A DNA stretch of 64,000 bases. Source: Lampris incognitus. Its lineage: Eukaryota > Chordata > Actinopteri > Lampriformes > Lampridae. The position numbers were made by a program, and so were the translations under genes. Under the pieces are notes generated by a model. That model was given only the letters and a program-made list of their open reading frames with translations, was not told the DNA's origin and did no database searches. Shown piece after piece: positions 1 through 12,200 of this stretch (positions are counted from its first letter, which is position 1; each line of letters starts with the position of its first letter). The stretch covers positions 50,627,682 through 50,691,681 of the forward strand of contig NC_079219.1 of assembly GCF_029633865.1 (NCBI RefSeq), in the 5' to 3' direction.

Positions 1-262
1 ACTGGTCTCTCAGACATGGCATTGCATTCTTACACACATGGTACAGGGAAAACCGAACCTCTAAAATACAAAAAAAAAGTACAATCGGACATACAGACAT
101 ACATAGTGCAAGGACAACAGGACCTGACATACAATGCAGAACATTCCATGGGAAAGGGCACTACACAAAAAAACCCTAACCCCCCACCCCCCAAAAAAAT
201 CTTGAGAACAGACTTTAAATAGATGTACATGGCTGACAGAGGTAACACATGTGTATGTGTAC

Positions 263-3200
263 CTGGGCAATGTAAATGATGACTCCAGCCAGTCCATGCA
301 GAGCTGTGGGCCAGTACAGCTTCATCACCGCCAGGTACACTGCTGCAGGGAGGGCAGAGAAAACATGCAGCTTCACATCCACCTCCTTTAAAATACCAGA
401 TGATCATCTAAAATACCAGACCATCATCTAAAATACCAGATGATCATCTAAATACCAGACCATCATCTAAAATACCAGACGATCATCTAAAATACCAGAC
501 CATCATCTAAAATACCAGATGATCATCTTAATACCAGACCATCATCTAAAATACCAGATGATCATCTAAAATACCAGACCATCATCTAAAATACCAGACC
601 ATCATCTAAATACCAGACCATCATCTAAAATACCAGACCATCATCTAAAATACCAGACCATCATCTAAAATACCATATGATCATCTAAATACCAGACCAT
701 CATCTAAAATACCAGATGATCATCTTAATACCAGACCATCATCTAAAATACCAGATGATCATCTAAAATACCAGACCATCATCTAAAATACCAGACCATC
801 ATCTAAAATACCAGATGATCATCTAAATACCAGACCATCATCTAAAATACCAGATGATCATCTGGATCATCACAGCTAAGCAGGTTACTTCGGTTGTTTT
901 AATGAAGAGATAAAAAAACGACAAGCAAAATAACAAAGATGTTTCATCAATTCAAATCGTGTCAAAATAGAAACTGGCTATATCTAAATGCACAACAAAA
1001 TTCCAATATTCACATCATTAATAATTAATGGTCTGTAGAAAACCAAACCTATGGGAAAAAATTGTTACCATAGATGAATAAGTTTTTAGCAGGAGTAAGT
1101 ATAATTCAATTGAAACGTGTCAACTTTAGTTGACTATTTAGTTCAGAAACGTGATGGTCTTCATTGAGGCAATTTGTTTTTCATCTTAAAAACAACTACA
1201 ACCTCCTGCATCCAACACACACTTAAAGTAGAAGTTGAATTACCTGACACGATGCAGAATACTGTACAATGCACAGACTCAATCTTTACAGTTGTGTAAA
1301 AGTGTTTTTTACACAACTCGTACCGTCTCATTTCTAGTCAGGTTAATATCGTGCAGGTAAACAGTCATTTGTTCAGCGGGGTCATTGCTCTGCTGAAAGC
1401 TGCAGACAGCTGGAGAATAAAGCCTCACGACAGCACGCATCCTCCTTCAATCGGCTGCGATGTTTCAGTCAACCTACAAAATCGGGGCGGGTGGAGCAAA
1501 CCACTTGCACATCAGTACAAAAAGACAAAACCTTCCACCGACGACTGCTTTCATCAAGCAGCTGCTGGAGACTGCTGTTCTACTGGGCAGCTCCCAGGCG
1601 TGAGCGCGAAAATGGATGGACCTGAAAATGATGAATGGTGAAATAATAAAAGATTAAATCGTGTACCTGGACCCCAGCAGAGGACAAAGACAGATGGGTA
1701 GAGGAACATCCGTCTGTCCATGAGACGGAAGGACGCCCACTGCCGGTCACCAAGGTAACCAGCCGACGTCACTATGCGCCTGTAAAGATGACGGGCTTTT
1801 CCCAGGAACATCTGGGCCAGATGAGGAGACATTTTAAGAAAGAGTAGATGAGCTGAAATGGAGGTAACTCATGCACAGGAACTCACGTCTCTTCATCATT
1901 ATTTAAAGAAAGAAAGGCGAAAGAAGAAGAAAGACACCTTATTGTGTCATTGTATTCTTACAATGACATGTCTCTTTTGCATTTAACCCATCCTATTGTA
2001 TAGGAGCAGTGGGCAGCTGCAGCGCCCAGGGACTAACTCCAGTTCTTCTTTCCATTGCCTTGCTCAGGGGCACAGGCAGGAGTATTAACCCTAACATGCA
2101 TGTCTTTTTGATGGTGGGAGGAAACCGGAGCACCTGGAGGAAACCCAGGCAGACATGGGGAGAACATGCAAACTCCACAAAAAGAGGACCTGGGACGGTC
2201 TGGGGTTCAAACCCAGGACCTTCTTGCTGTGAGGCAACAGTGCCAACCATTGGGCCACCATGCTGCTCGTTAAAAACTGGTTGGCCACAAAGGGTTTTTG
2301 AGCTAAAAGCAAAGAGCGACTTACAAACAACGGTAGAATAATCGAACAGATGCAGCCAAAACCTTTTCACTTTGAACTCGCCCTCAGATAAAGCAAATTG
2401 TATTGATTTTTTCTCCCAAATTGAAATTTAGGCAATTACCCCACTCTTCCGAGTCATCTCGGTCTCTGCTCCATCCCCTCTGCTGATCCGGGGAGGGCTG
2501 CAGACTACCACATGCCTCCTCCGATACATGTGGAGTCGCCAGCCGCTTCTTTTCACCTGACAGTGAGGAGTTTCACCAGGGGGACGTAGTGCGTGGGAGG
2601 ATCACGCTACTCCCCCCAGTTCCCCCTCCTCCCTGAACAGGCACCCTGACCGATCAGAGGAGGCGCTAGTGCAGCGACCAGGACACATACCCACATCTGA
2701 CTTCCCACCCGCAGACACAGCCAATTGTGTCTGTAGGGACGCCTGACCAAGCCGGAGGTAAAATGGGGATTCGAACCGGTGATCCCTGTGTTGGTAAGCA
2801 ACGGAATAGACCGCTACACCACCTGGACGCCCAGTTGTATAGAATTTTAATTTCCAAAATATGCCCTATAAATAAAATTTGATTGTTGAAGACAGTTTGT
2901 CGATCATTTCCCATGTGGATGGTTGCGGAAAATACTGAACTTTAAGTTTTGTTAACTCACCATGATTCCAGAGAGAGTGAAGAGGAAGGTAGTGAGGAAG
3001 ACCGTGACATGGTAGGTGTGAAGACGGCTGCAGTCTCTACGCTTGTCTCCCCACCCTGCGTCCAGGTACAGTGCCTCCGTGTGCATCAGGAGACATCTGA
3101 GACGTATGGAAAACGTTGAGGGTCATAACACTTCATAAAATATGGCAGTAAAAACATACATCTTTCTCTGCCTGAGTTGCTCCCATCTTCTGTTGTGAAA

Positions 3201-6200
3201 CAAAAACAAAAAAATTGTTTGCACTTGACATGACTCTGTCCCATCTCATTCTCCCCTTATAGTTTACTTCCATCTCTCTCCCCGTCACTTCTCTACCATT
3301 CATAATCGTGAATGGCTATCTGAGTGCTCCGGCCTGCCTGTGTTACCCTCTTCCTGAAAATCTACTGTTCGACAGCCCTGAATGAGCCATTCTCCAGTGG
3401 AAATACTCAGGAGCCAACCACAGAAGACTGTGGTTATACTGGAAAGCTCACAGTGGTCAACAGTAGGAGACAGCAGTTGTACTGGGGAGTTTCCATTTGC
3501 GCAGGTGTGGAACCGCGTGGTGTGAAGCAGGCAGTGAACAGAATAAAACAAAAAAAGTGTGAGAAGATTCAAACAGAAGTGACAGGTATATGGAGTAGTG
3601 AATTAAGCATAAACGTGTTCTTCTGACCGGTAGGGTTGACTGAAGTTGGCGTAGCAGTGGCTTAGGTTTCCTTCTATCAATACTGGAGTCATCAGCAGGA
3701 CAGGGACAAGCCTGCAAGCAAAAAGAGATGAGCAGAGAGCCACGTTGGTGGTTTGCATGTTTAATTTCCCTCGTGAGGAAAGTTGTCTTTAAGAGGAACT
3801 GCGTGTGAACTGCAGGTGAAAACCATGTGTCTGTCATTTCACTCATCCATAGGATGTCTGCTGAAGTAATTGTTCCACTAGCAGTGCCGTCACCATTAGC
3901 TGACAGCTTCTTTAAACCCAACAGTTTTCTGTAACTACTAAGGTGCTACTGAATCATCAGAAACCTCATCAGCAAAGTATTATGGGAAACTTAGAGCAAC
4001 TGACAGACCTGGGACAGCATAATATTTCTTGCGAGACTGATTAATAATGAACATGGTTTGGTTTTAAGCACATTCATGCTAAAGCTGGTTGAATGGCTGT
4101 TAGGCACAAATGTCCACCTTTCTTGCAAGAGGGAAAAGCTACTGGAGAGTTAATCATATTTAACAATAACACAATGAATGAATGAAACGGTGCCAAAGAG
4201 CAGAAGGGATGGAAAGGTGATCACACATTCATGCACAGGTTCACAGAAATGCAGTTTTCTGAATAATGGCATTGATAACTCACCCTGAAAGTGATGCAGT
4301 GATTTTGCTGGCAGCAGTCAGTCTGCTGGAGGGCTGCAGTGTGAAGATGTATAGATAAGAATGACGGCAGCTGACATGAACCAGCGGAAACTAAATCCAG
4401 CAGTTCAACTGAGAGCAAATTAACAGTAAGAGAAGTGATCTGTGGAGTCAAGCTACACTTAGTTTGGCCAGAAATTACTCACAGCAACGTTTAAAGCAGT
4501 TCCAGAAAGTTGAATCAGTTCATCTGAACACAACTTTCATTGACAGAAATGTTTTACCACTCATCTAAGGGCCCAGACACACCAAACCGACATCAGAGAA
4601 CTAGCGGTGACGAAGGCCGACTGCTGCGTCGCCTCATGTCGCCTGCGTCTGGGCCAAAAAGTAGCACTTGTACACACCGCAAAGACCCCCCCCCCATACA
4701 ACTCTTTATGAACACAACAGATTTAGCATACAGAGGACAGTATACAGAACGAACATAAATAACAAAGGATCCAGGGGTACATCACATTCCATTACATAAA
4801 GATATTAAAAGACATACATGAATTAAAAGTTTTGACAGCCTTTTTGTTTGTAGAAAAAGAAATAAATTTTACATACTGTTCAATGTCCTTCAAGAAAACA
4901 ACAAAAAAAGGGTTTTTTTGTTTGTTTGTTTGTGAATTTGCTTTTGTGAATATAACATCTTGCCAATATTTTAACAGATTTATTATGAAAAAATATTTGT
5001 TACCTTCTTTGGCGTGTTTAAAGAAACCAAATACTACATCCTCCCATAATAAACAAAGTCTTTGAAAAGATGATCAATGATAAATCTGCAAAGGTCTTGC
5101 CAGAATTTCTTGGTGTGAGAATGGTGCCAAAATAAGTGTAACCAACAGTGTTTCTGGATGTTCACCACAGAAAGAACAGTTCATGTTTACAACTCTTTTA
5201 AATTTCTGCATGTAGTGATTGGCGGGATAATACTTATGAATGATTTTAAAGGACACCTCTTTAATGTTATTTGTGATTAGGTACTTATGTGGAAGCATCC
5301 AGACCTTCTTCCAGCGTATGTCATGTACAAACCGGTTCCAATATGCCGTGACATATGGGATAGAGACAACATATCTTTGAAATAGGGCACGTATGGCTCT
5401 ATTATTATTTTGGGGACGCAATGAAAAGCAAATCATACCTACTGCAGAGTCAGCTGGATCAGGGACAGAAGGGTATCTGGGTGCAGGATTAGCTGCATTT
5501 CTGAAAAGCATTTGGGTACCAGTTGGAATGGCATCAAAAAATATCGCAAATTTTTTGGGGGTTACTGGGAAATTATATGTAGATAACAATTCTTTGTAAG
5601 AGAGTAAAAGCCCCTCTCTACTGAACAGCTGACCCACCAGTAGAATTCTGGTTTTTAACCCATTTTTCTAAGAAGAGTGATTTCAGAGATTCCAGTGTGT
5701 ATATCAGGGACCAAGCTAGAAGGACCTGCTTATGAAATTCAGATCATTTTACAGGGAGTCTGTCTATACTATAATTACAAGTTAAAACAAAGCTCAGGCC
5801 ACCAAAATGAGAGAAAATGTTACGGGGAATAAAATTCCAGAGTGAAGTGGGGTTTTTTTAAGAAAATGCTCCGCACAGTTAATTTTAAATGTGTTATTTA
5901 GGGTAGTGAAATCCAGGAAATTAAGCCTTCCAGATTCGTAATTATACTTTTTTTACACAATGTATACGGTTTTTCCAGATATAGTTAAAGAGCATACAGT
6001 CAATAGCCTTACTGATTGTACTGTCAAGATGTAAGGAGAAAGCTGCATATGTGAGCCTGGACATTCCCTGAGCTTTAGTAATCAGGACTCTACCTTTCCT
6101 TGCAGCCAATGTTTTAGTTTCTTTTGAGTTTTTTCAATAATAGGGGTAAAAATATCTTAATTTTTGGTCTTTAGAAATGAAGAGGTCCAAATATGTAACC

Positions 6201-9200
6201 TCCTTTATCACAGGGATATTGCAAATTATATGTATATCAGTCATTTATTGCTAGCTGTTCACATTTTTTTATATTCAAACAGAAGTCGTTAATTATATCA
6301 AGAGCAATGGGTATCTGACTTGCATCTCTTTAAAAAAGTGTGGTATCATCAGCCAGTTGAGTTATAATAATATAGCTACCAGCTATGGAGAAGCCTTGTA
6401 AGTTACTGTTGATTATATGGGTTGCAAGAATTTGGGTACTAAGCAAAAATATATGTGGTGAGATCGGGCATCCCTGTCAAATGCCACGTTTCAGGTCAAA
6501 TCTAGGAGTTGTGCTGTGTTTCATTTTAATTGAGCTATTTCCGTTAGCATACAAGGTTTTAATTGCTTAATTGCCAAATTTGGTGGGCGATATATCGAAT
6601 ATACTCGATGTATCGCGGCTTGCTCTACGTGTGATGTATTAAAGGCCTATATCGCCAACATCAAGTACAAATGGCACTTTCCCATACACACACATACTCA
6701 CCCGCCCATCCCCGAACCAGACTAATCTCCTGGGTGAGTGTGTGATGTGGGTGAGGCGCGTATTGAATCTGGAGTGAACAGGGAAAGGGGGATCGGGGGA
6801 GAGGGACAGAAGGGAAATACCGAAGCGAGTTCAACGTTAAGTTAAACGTATCGAGTTCTTTTTATACAGTATATAGTCGAGTTCGGAAACGGTGATGGAA
6901 GATGGAGGCGGATGAATTATCCATCATCTGGCAGTGGTTTGGATAATACAAGGAAGATGTTGAACAAACAGCGGTTATATGCAAAATATGCAGCAAATCC
7001 ACTGCCACAAAAAGCAGCAGTGCCACGAATCTGATTCGCCATTTGAAATGCCCCCCACTACAAAATGAAGAATGCCTGAGACTCCACATGTGCACATCAA
7101 TAGCCACACCAAACAAAACACCAAAGCAAACAGAACCAGAAGCAAATGACTTCAGCGGCTTTGTTTTCCAAATCAGTACCATACGACAAAAAAAGTCCAA
7201 AATGGAAAGAAATCACGGCCGCAGTAATACATTACATCGCCAAAGACATGGCCCTGGTTAGTGTGGTTGAGAGGGCCGGATTCAAAAAACTCATTAATAC
7301 TCTTGATCCAAAGTATGTATTGCCTAGTCACTGATTCTCTTGCTGAGAAAGCTCTACCAGAGTTGTACATTTCAGTGAGAGAAAGTTGGCCCACCGGCTA
7401 ACAAATGTGACCTACTTCTCCACAACTACCCACTTGTGGTCCAGCAGAACGTGTGAACCATATCCCGGAGGACCATACAGGCGAGATAATCACACAAGAC
7501 TTGCAAGATGCACTCATGTCATGGAGCTTAACAGAAGCTCGCCAAGTGTGCATCACCACCGATAATGGGGCTAACATAATCAAAGCTGTGAGCTTCAACA
7601 TGTGGACAAGACTGCAGTGTTTTGGCCATTGGCTGCACCTTGCGATTGGTGAGTATTTGTCTGGCCCTAGGGATCAACAATGGTATAAAGAGTTGGGTTC
7701 AAACCCCGGGGTAGTCCAACCTTGGGGGTCATTCTGGGTGGTCTTCTGTGTGGAGTTTGCATGGTCTCCCCATGTCTGCGTGGGTTTCCCCCGGGTGCTC
7801 CGGTTTCCTCCCACAGTCCAAAGACATGTAGGTCAGGTGAATCGGCCATACTAAATTGTCCCTTGATGTGTGTGTGTGTGTGGGGGGGGGTGGCTGTGAT
7901 GGTCTGGTAGCCTGTCCAGGGTGTCTCCCCACCTGCCGCTCAGTGACTGCTGGGATAGGCTCTAGCATCCCGCAGCTCTACTTAGGATAAGCGGCTTGGA
8001 TAATGGCTGGATAATATAAGTTTAGACTGTCAGTTTAGACAAAAGAGGTCACTTAGCTGAGTGATAAAACGCTTCTGTCAATACATGTTGTGTCCAGATG
8101 AACTGATTCAAGCTTCTTTGAGTTCCTGCATGCATCAAGACATTTAAAGCAGTTGTAGCATAAAAGGTTAATGCGCAGACATCCTCCCATCTTGATTTGC
8201 TATTATACTTGTGGCATTTACATTTAGGAACAGGAATTATCCCTTGTGTTGTCCACACATTCAGTATACTACCCTTATCTTAAGGGTCATTTATGACCCG
8301 CCTTCATTAAACCTCTAAATTCAAATCAAAATCAAATCAATTTTATTTGTATAGCCCAATATCACAAATTACAAATTTGCCTCAGTGGGCTTAACAGCAA
8401 CACGACATCCTGTCCTTAGACCCTCTCATCGGATAAGGAAAAAACTCCCTAAAAAAACCCTTTAACAGGGAGAAAAAATAGGAAGAAACCTCAGGGAGAG
8501 CAAATTAAATTAAAGCAACTTAATTTAATTTTAAACCCCAAACCTATTTTGCGCGAAGAAACAACCTGTCATTCATCACAACCTTTGTGATTATCTGGGT
8601 TTTCCCTCTTCACAGTGCAGAAAGACTGCACAGTGGACGGTACCCGTTTTTATAGGGTCAAACATGACCCAAATATGTCTTAGGGTCAGAAATGACCCTA
8701 AGACAATCTTAGTACTCTAGTGGTGTACAGCTTTCATGGAAATATGAACAAAAACAATGTTTCACTTTTCCTAATGTTGGGGTCGCTCAAAGAAAAGTCA
8801 TCAAATTTCATGTTGAAAAAAAGATCATTTACTCATGATCATGACTTCCCTGTGTAGTTAGACGGCACTGACAATGCTGGGGATGGGGGCTTTATTGCTA
8901 TATGCTGCTTCACAGACAGAGCATGGCACTAGTACTGCACTCATACTGCAAGACTGTCCAATAAATTGCATATAATGGACCAGAATGAATCTATATAAGT
9001 TCTGACCTTGCAAGCAACACAATTTCATCATTTGATGGCATCATTTGGCTCTCATGGTGATAGGATGGTACATTGAGAGCAGCTCTGACAGAAGAGCGAA
9101 ACTAAAGTGGTTTTTGTCCGACGGAGTTGAATCAAGTGCAACTGGACTTGGTATATATCCGTGAAGACGTTTCGCCTCTCATCCAAGAGGCTTCCTCAGT

Positions 9201-12200
9201 TCGTGCCTTTCTGACTAGACCAAGCACGAACTGAGGAAGCCTCTTGGATGAGAGGCGAAACGTCTTCACGGATATACTATACCAAGTCCAGTTGCACTTG
9301 ATTCAACTCCTTTGGATAACCATGACCTGGATGAATGAGAACATTCACAGATAAAGTGGTTTTTGTATTTTACCTGGACAGGGAATCCATTTATACTGCA
9401 GTGCATCTTCCTCCTGATTCCCGTATAGATTGTCCACACATAGTTCAGCGTGTAGAGGAAGGAGGACATGTACAGAATCTGTCAAGAGAAAAGGGAGCAT
9501 ATAGTGAAAGGACATTGGTAAGCTGCATTTGAAAGAAGGTTACAAAAGGACATCTCATTATACAACTTCTCAAAAAATCTCAACAGCAAATCCAAAAGAT
9601 TTATTTTCCTTGTTAAACATATTCACTACATCCACTTTCCAGATGGAAACTTCCATCTTCCTCATGATGCTAATGATCATCTCGTCCTAAAGAGATGAAG
9701 GAACCGAACTCGCGCAGGATCGAGGGCTGGTGCATGAGAACAATGAAAGTAGGTCAGGAATGTCCCATGGTCTTTGCCTGGCTCTGGTTCTGCACCTCTA
9801 TTCTCAGGAGGTGTCAGAGGGGATGGGATTTGACGCTCCACTTCATTCTGTTCTGCCCCAGTTCAAGAGAATCTGGACCAATCTAGGGCTTGTCTGGGCC
9901 AAAAATCTAATTCACCTCAGGTTATAATTTCCATTGAAACGCGTTCAGATGTGTGAGGTTTGCTTTGAGTTTCAACGAGCAATTTAACAACGGAAAAAAA
10001 AAGTTACTTTGAACAAGTTTATAAGTTACTGTCCTCGGCAGTTTGCAAAGAAGTAAGACAAGTTCTCTCCGTTCTATAAATAATGGAGACTGGAAATTCT
10101 TTCCTTGAAATAGGAAGTAAACATTATGGAATTAAGTCCCTTTCATGGTTCCTGCTTCAACTCAACTCAAAACTTTATTGCAGACTCAGGGTCCATTACA
10201 AAAAAAAACATGTAAAAAAAAATTTTTTTTAAAAAAGAGAGAGAAGAAAGAATATCCATCTATCCATCCATCTATTATCTGAACCACTCATCCTGCTCTC
10301 AGGGTCGCGGGGATGCTGGAGCCTATCCCAGCAGTCATTGGGCGGCAGGCGGGGAGACACCCTGGACAGGCTGCCAGGCCATCACAGGGCCCACACACAC
10401 ACACACACACACAAACACACATACACACAAATTCACACCTAGGGACAATTTAGTACGGCCAATTCACCTGACCTACATGTCTTCCCCTGACCTACATGTC
10501 TTCCCCTGACCTACATGTCTCCCCCTGACCTACATGTCTTCCCCTGACCTAAATGTCTTTGGACTGTGGGAGGAAACCGGAGACCCCGGAGGAAACCCAC
10601 ACAGACACAGGGAGAACATGTAAACTCCACACAGAGGACGACCCGGGTTGACCCACCAAGGTTGGACTACCCCGGAGCTCGAACCCAGGACCTTTTTGCT
10701 GTGAGGTGACTGCGCTAACCACTGCGCCACCGCATAAATAAATAAATTTTAAAAAATTAAGAATAAATAAAGATAAAAACCATGGGTAAAAGATAAACCC
10801 TAGACAATACATAAAGTAAACAGAATAAAATAACATAAAAGGAACAAATCAGTGTCTTATAAGGAGGCAGCTATACCAACATTACATTACATTACAGTCA
10901 TTTAGCCGACGCTTTTATCCAAAGTGACTTACGATAAGTGCATTTAACGTAGGAAATCAGGAGAACTACTATAGTGAGGCAGCTTAGCATAGAAATTGTG
11001 CATTTTGTGATAAAAGCGTCAAACTTGGTACATATGTAGCTTAATATTTAAAAGAAATCTGGATATGGAGCCACTGAAAATTAACCCCGTAGTGGCCATG
11101 GCAGGCATGGACGTTAATAGATGCTTTTAGTATGGCTGTGGCCTCCCTAAATTTCATATCAGCCATTATGACAAGACAGAGGAGAATGTTACCTTTCCAG
11201 AGATACCAATATTATTGTTCTAGTCCAAACAAAACTAGAGATATGCCATTTTACATATCGGATATCACCAATGCATGTTGAAAAAGCTAAGTTCCCAGTC
11301 CCTTCTGAGACTTTACTTATCTATACACTCTGTATAGACATCTATACCTAAACACTCCTCTGTTCATCTATACACTAGTATAGACATCTATACCTAAACA
11401 CTCCTCTATTCATCTAGACACTAGTATAGACATCTATACCTAAACACTCCTCTACTCATCTATACACTATGTATAGACATCTATACCTAAGCACTCCTCT
11501 ATTCATCTATACACTCTGTATAGACATCTATACCTAAACACTCCTCTATTCGTCTATACACTCTGTATAGACATCTATACCTACACACTCCTCTATTCGT
11601 CTATACACTCTGTATAGACATATATACCTAAACACTCCTCTATTCATCTAGACACTCTGTATAGACATCTATACCTAAACACTCCTCTATTCATCTATAC
11701 ACTCTGTATAGACATCCATACCTACACACTCCTCTATTCACCTGTAAACTATGTATAGACATCTATACCTAAACACTCCTCTATTCATCTATACACTATG
11801 TATATCGACATCTATACCTAAACACTCCTCTATTCATCTATACACTCTGTATAGACATCTATACCTACACACTCCTCTATTCATCTATACAATCTGTATA
11901 GACATCTATACCTACACACTCCTCTATTCATCTATACACTATGTATAGACATCTATACCTACACACTCCTCTATACATCTGTACACTCTGTATAGACATC
12001 TATACCTAAACACTCCTCTATTCATCTATACACTATGTATATACATCTATACCTAAACACTCCTCTATTCATCTATACACTCTGTATAGACATCTATACC
12101 TAAACACTCCTCTACTCATCTATACACTCTGTATAGACATCTATGCCTAAACACTCCTCTATTCATCTATACACTATGTACAGACATCTATACCTACACA

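Noticed and set aside
388-863. Possible CRISPR-like array
   Set aside because: Repeats are contiguous with no unique spacers and the DNA is vertebrate; it is a minisatellite.
11751-11948. 65-codon ORF rich in Tyr, Ser, His and Leu
   Set aside because: It is the 47-bp satellite read in one frame; no start context or homologue is expected.
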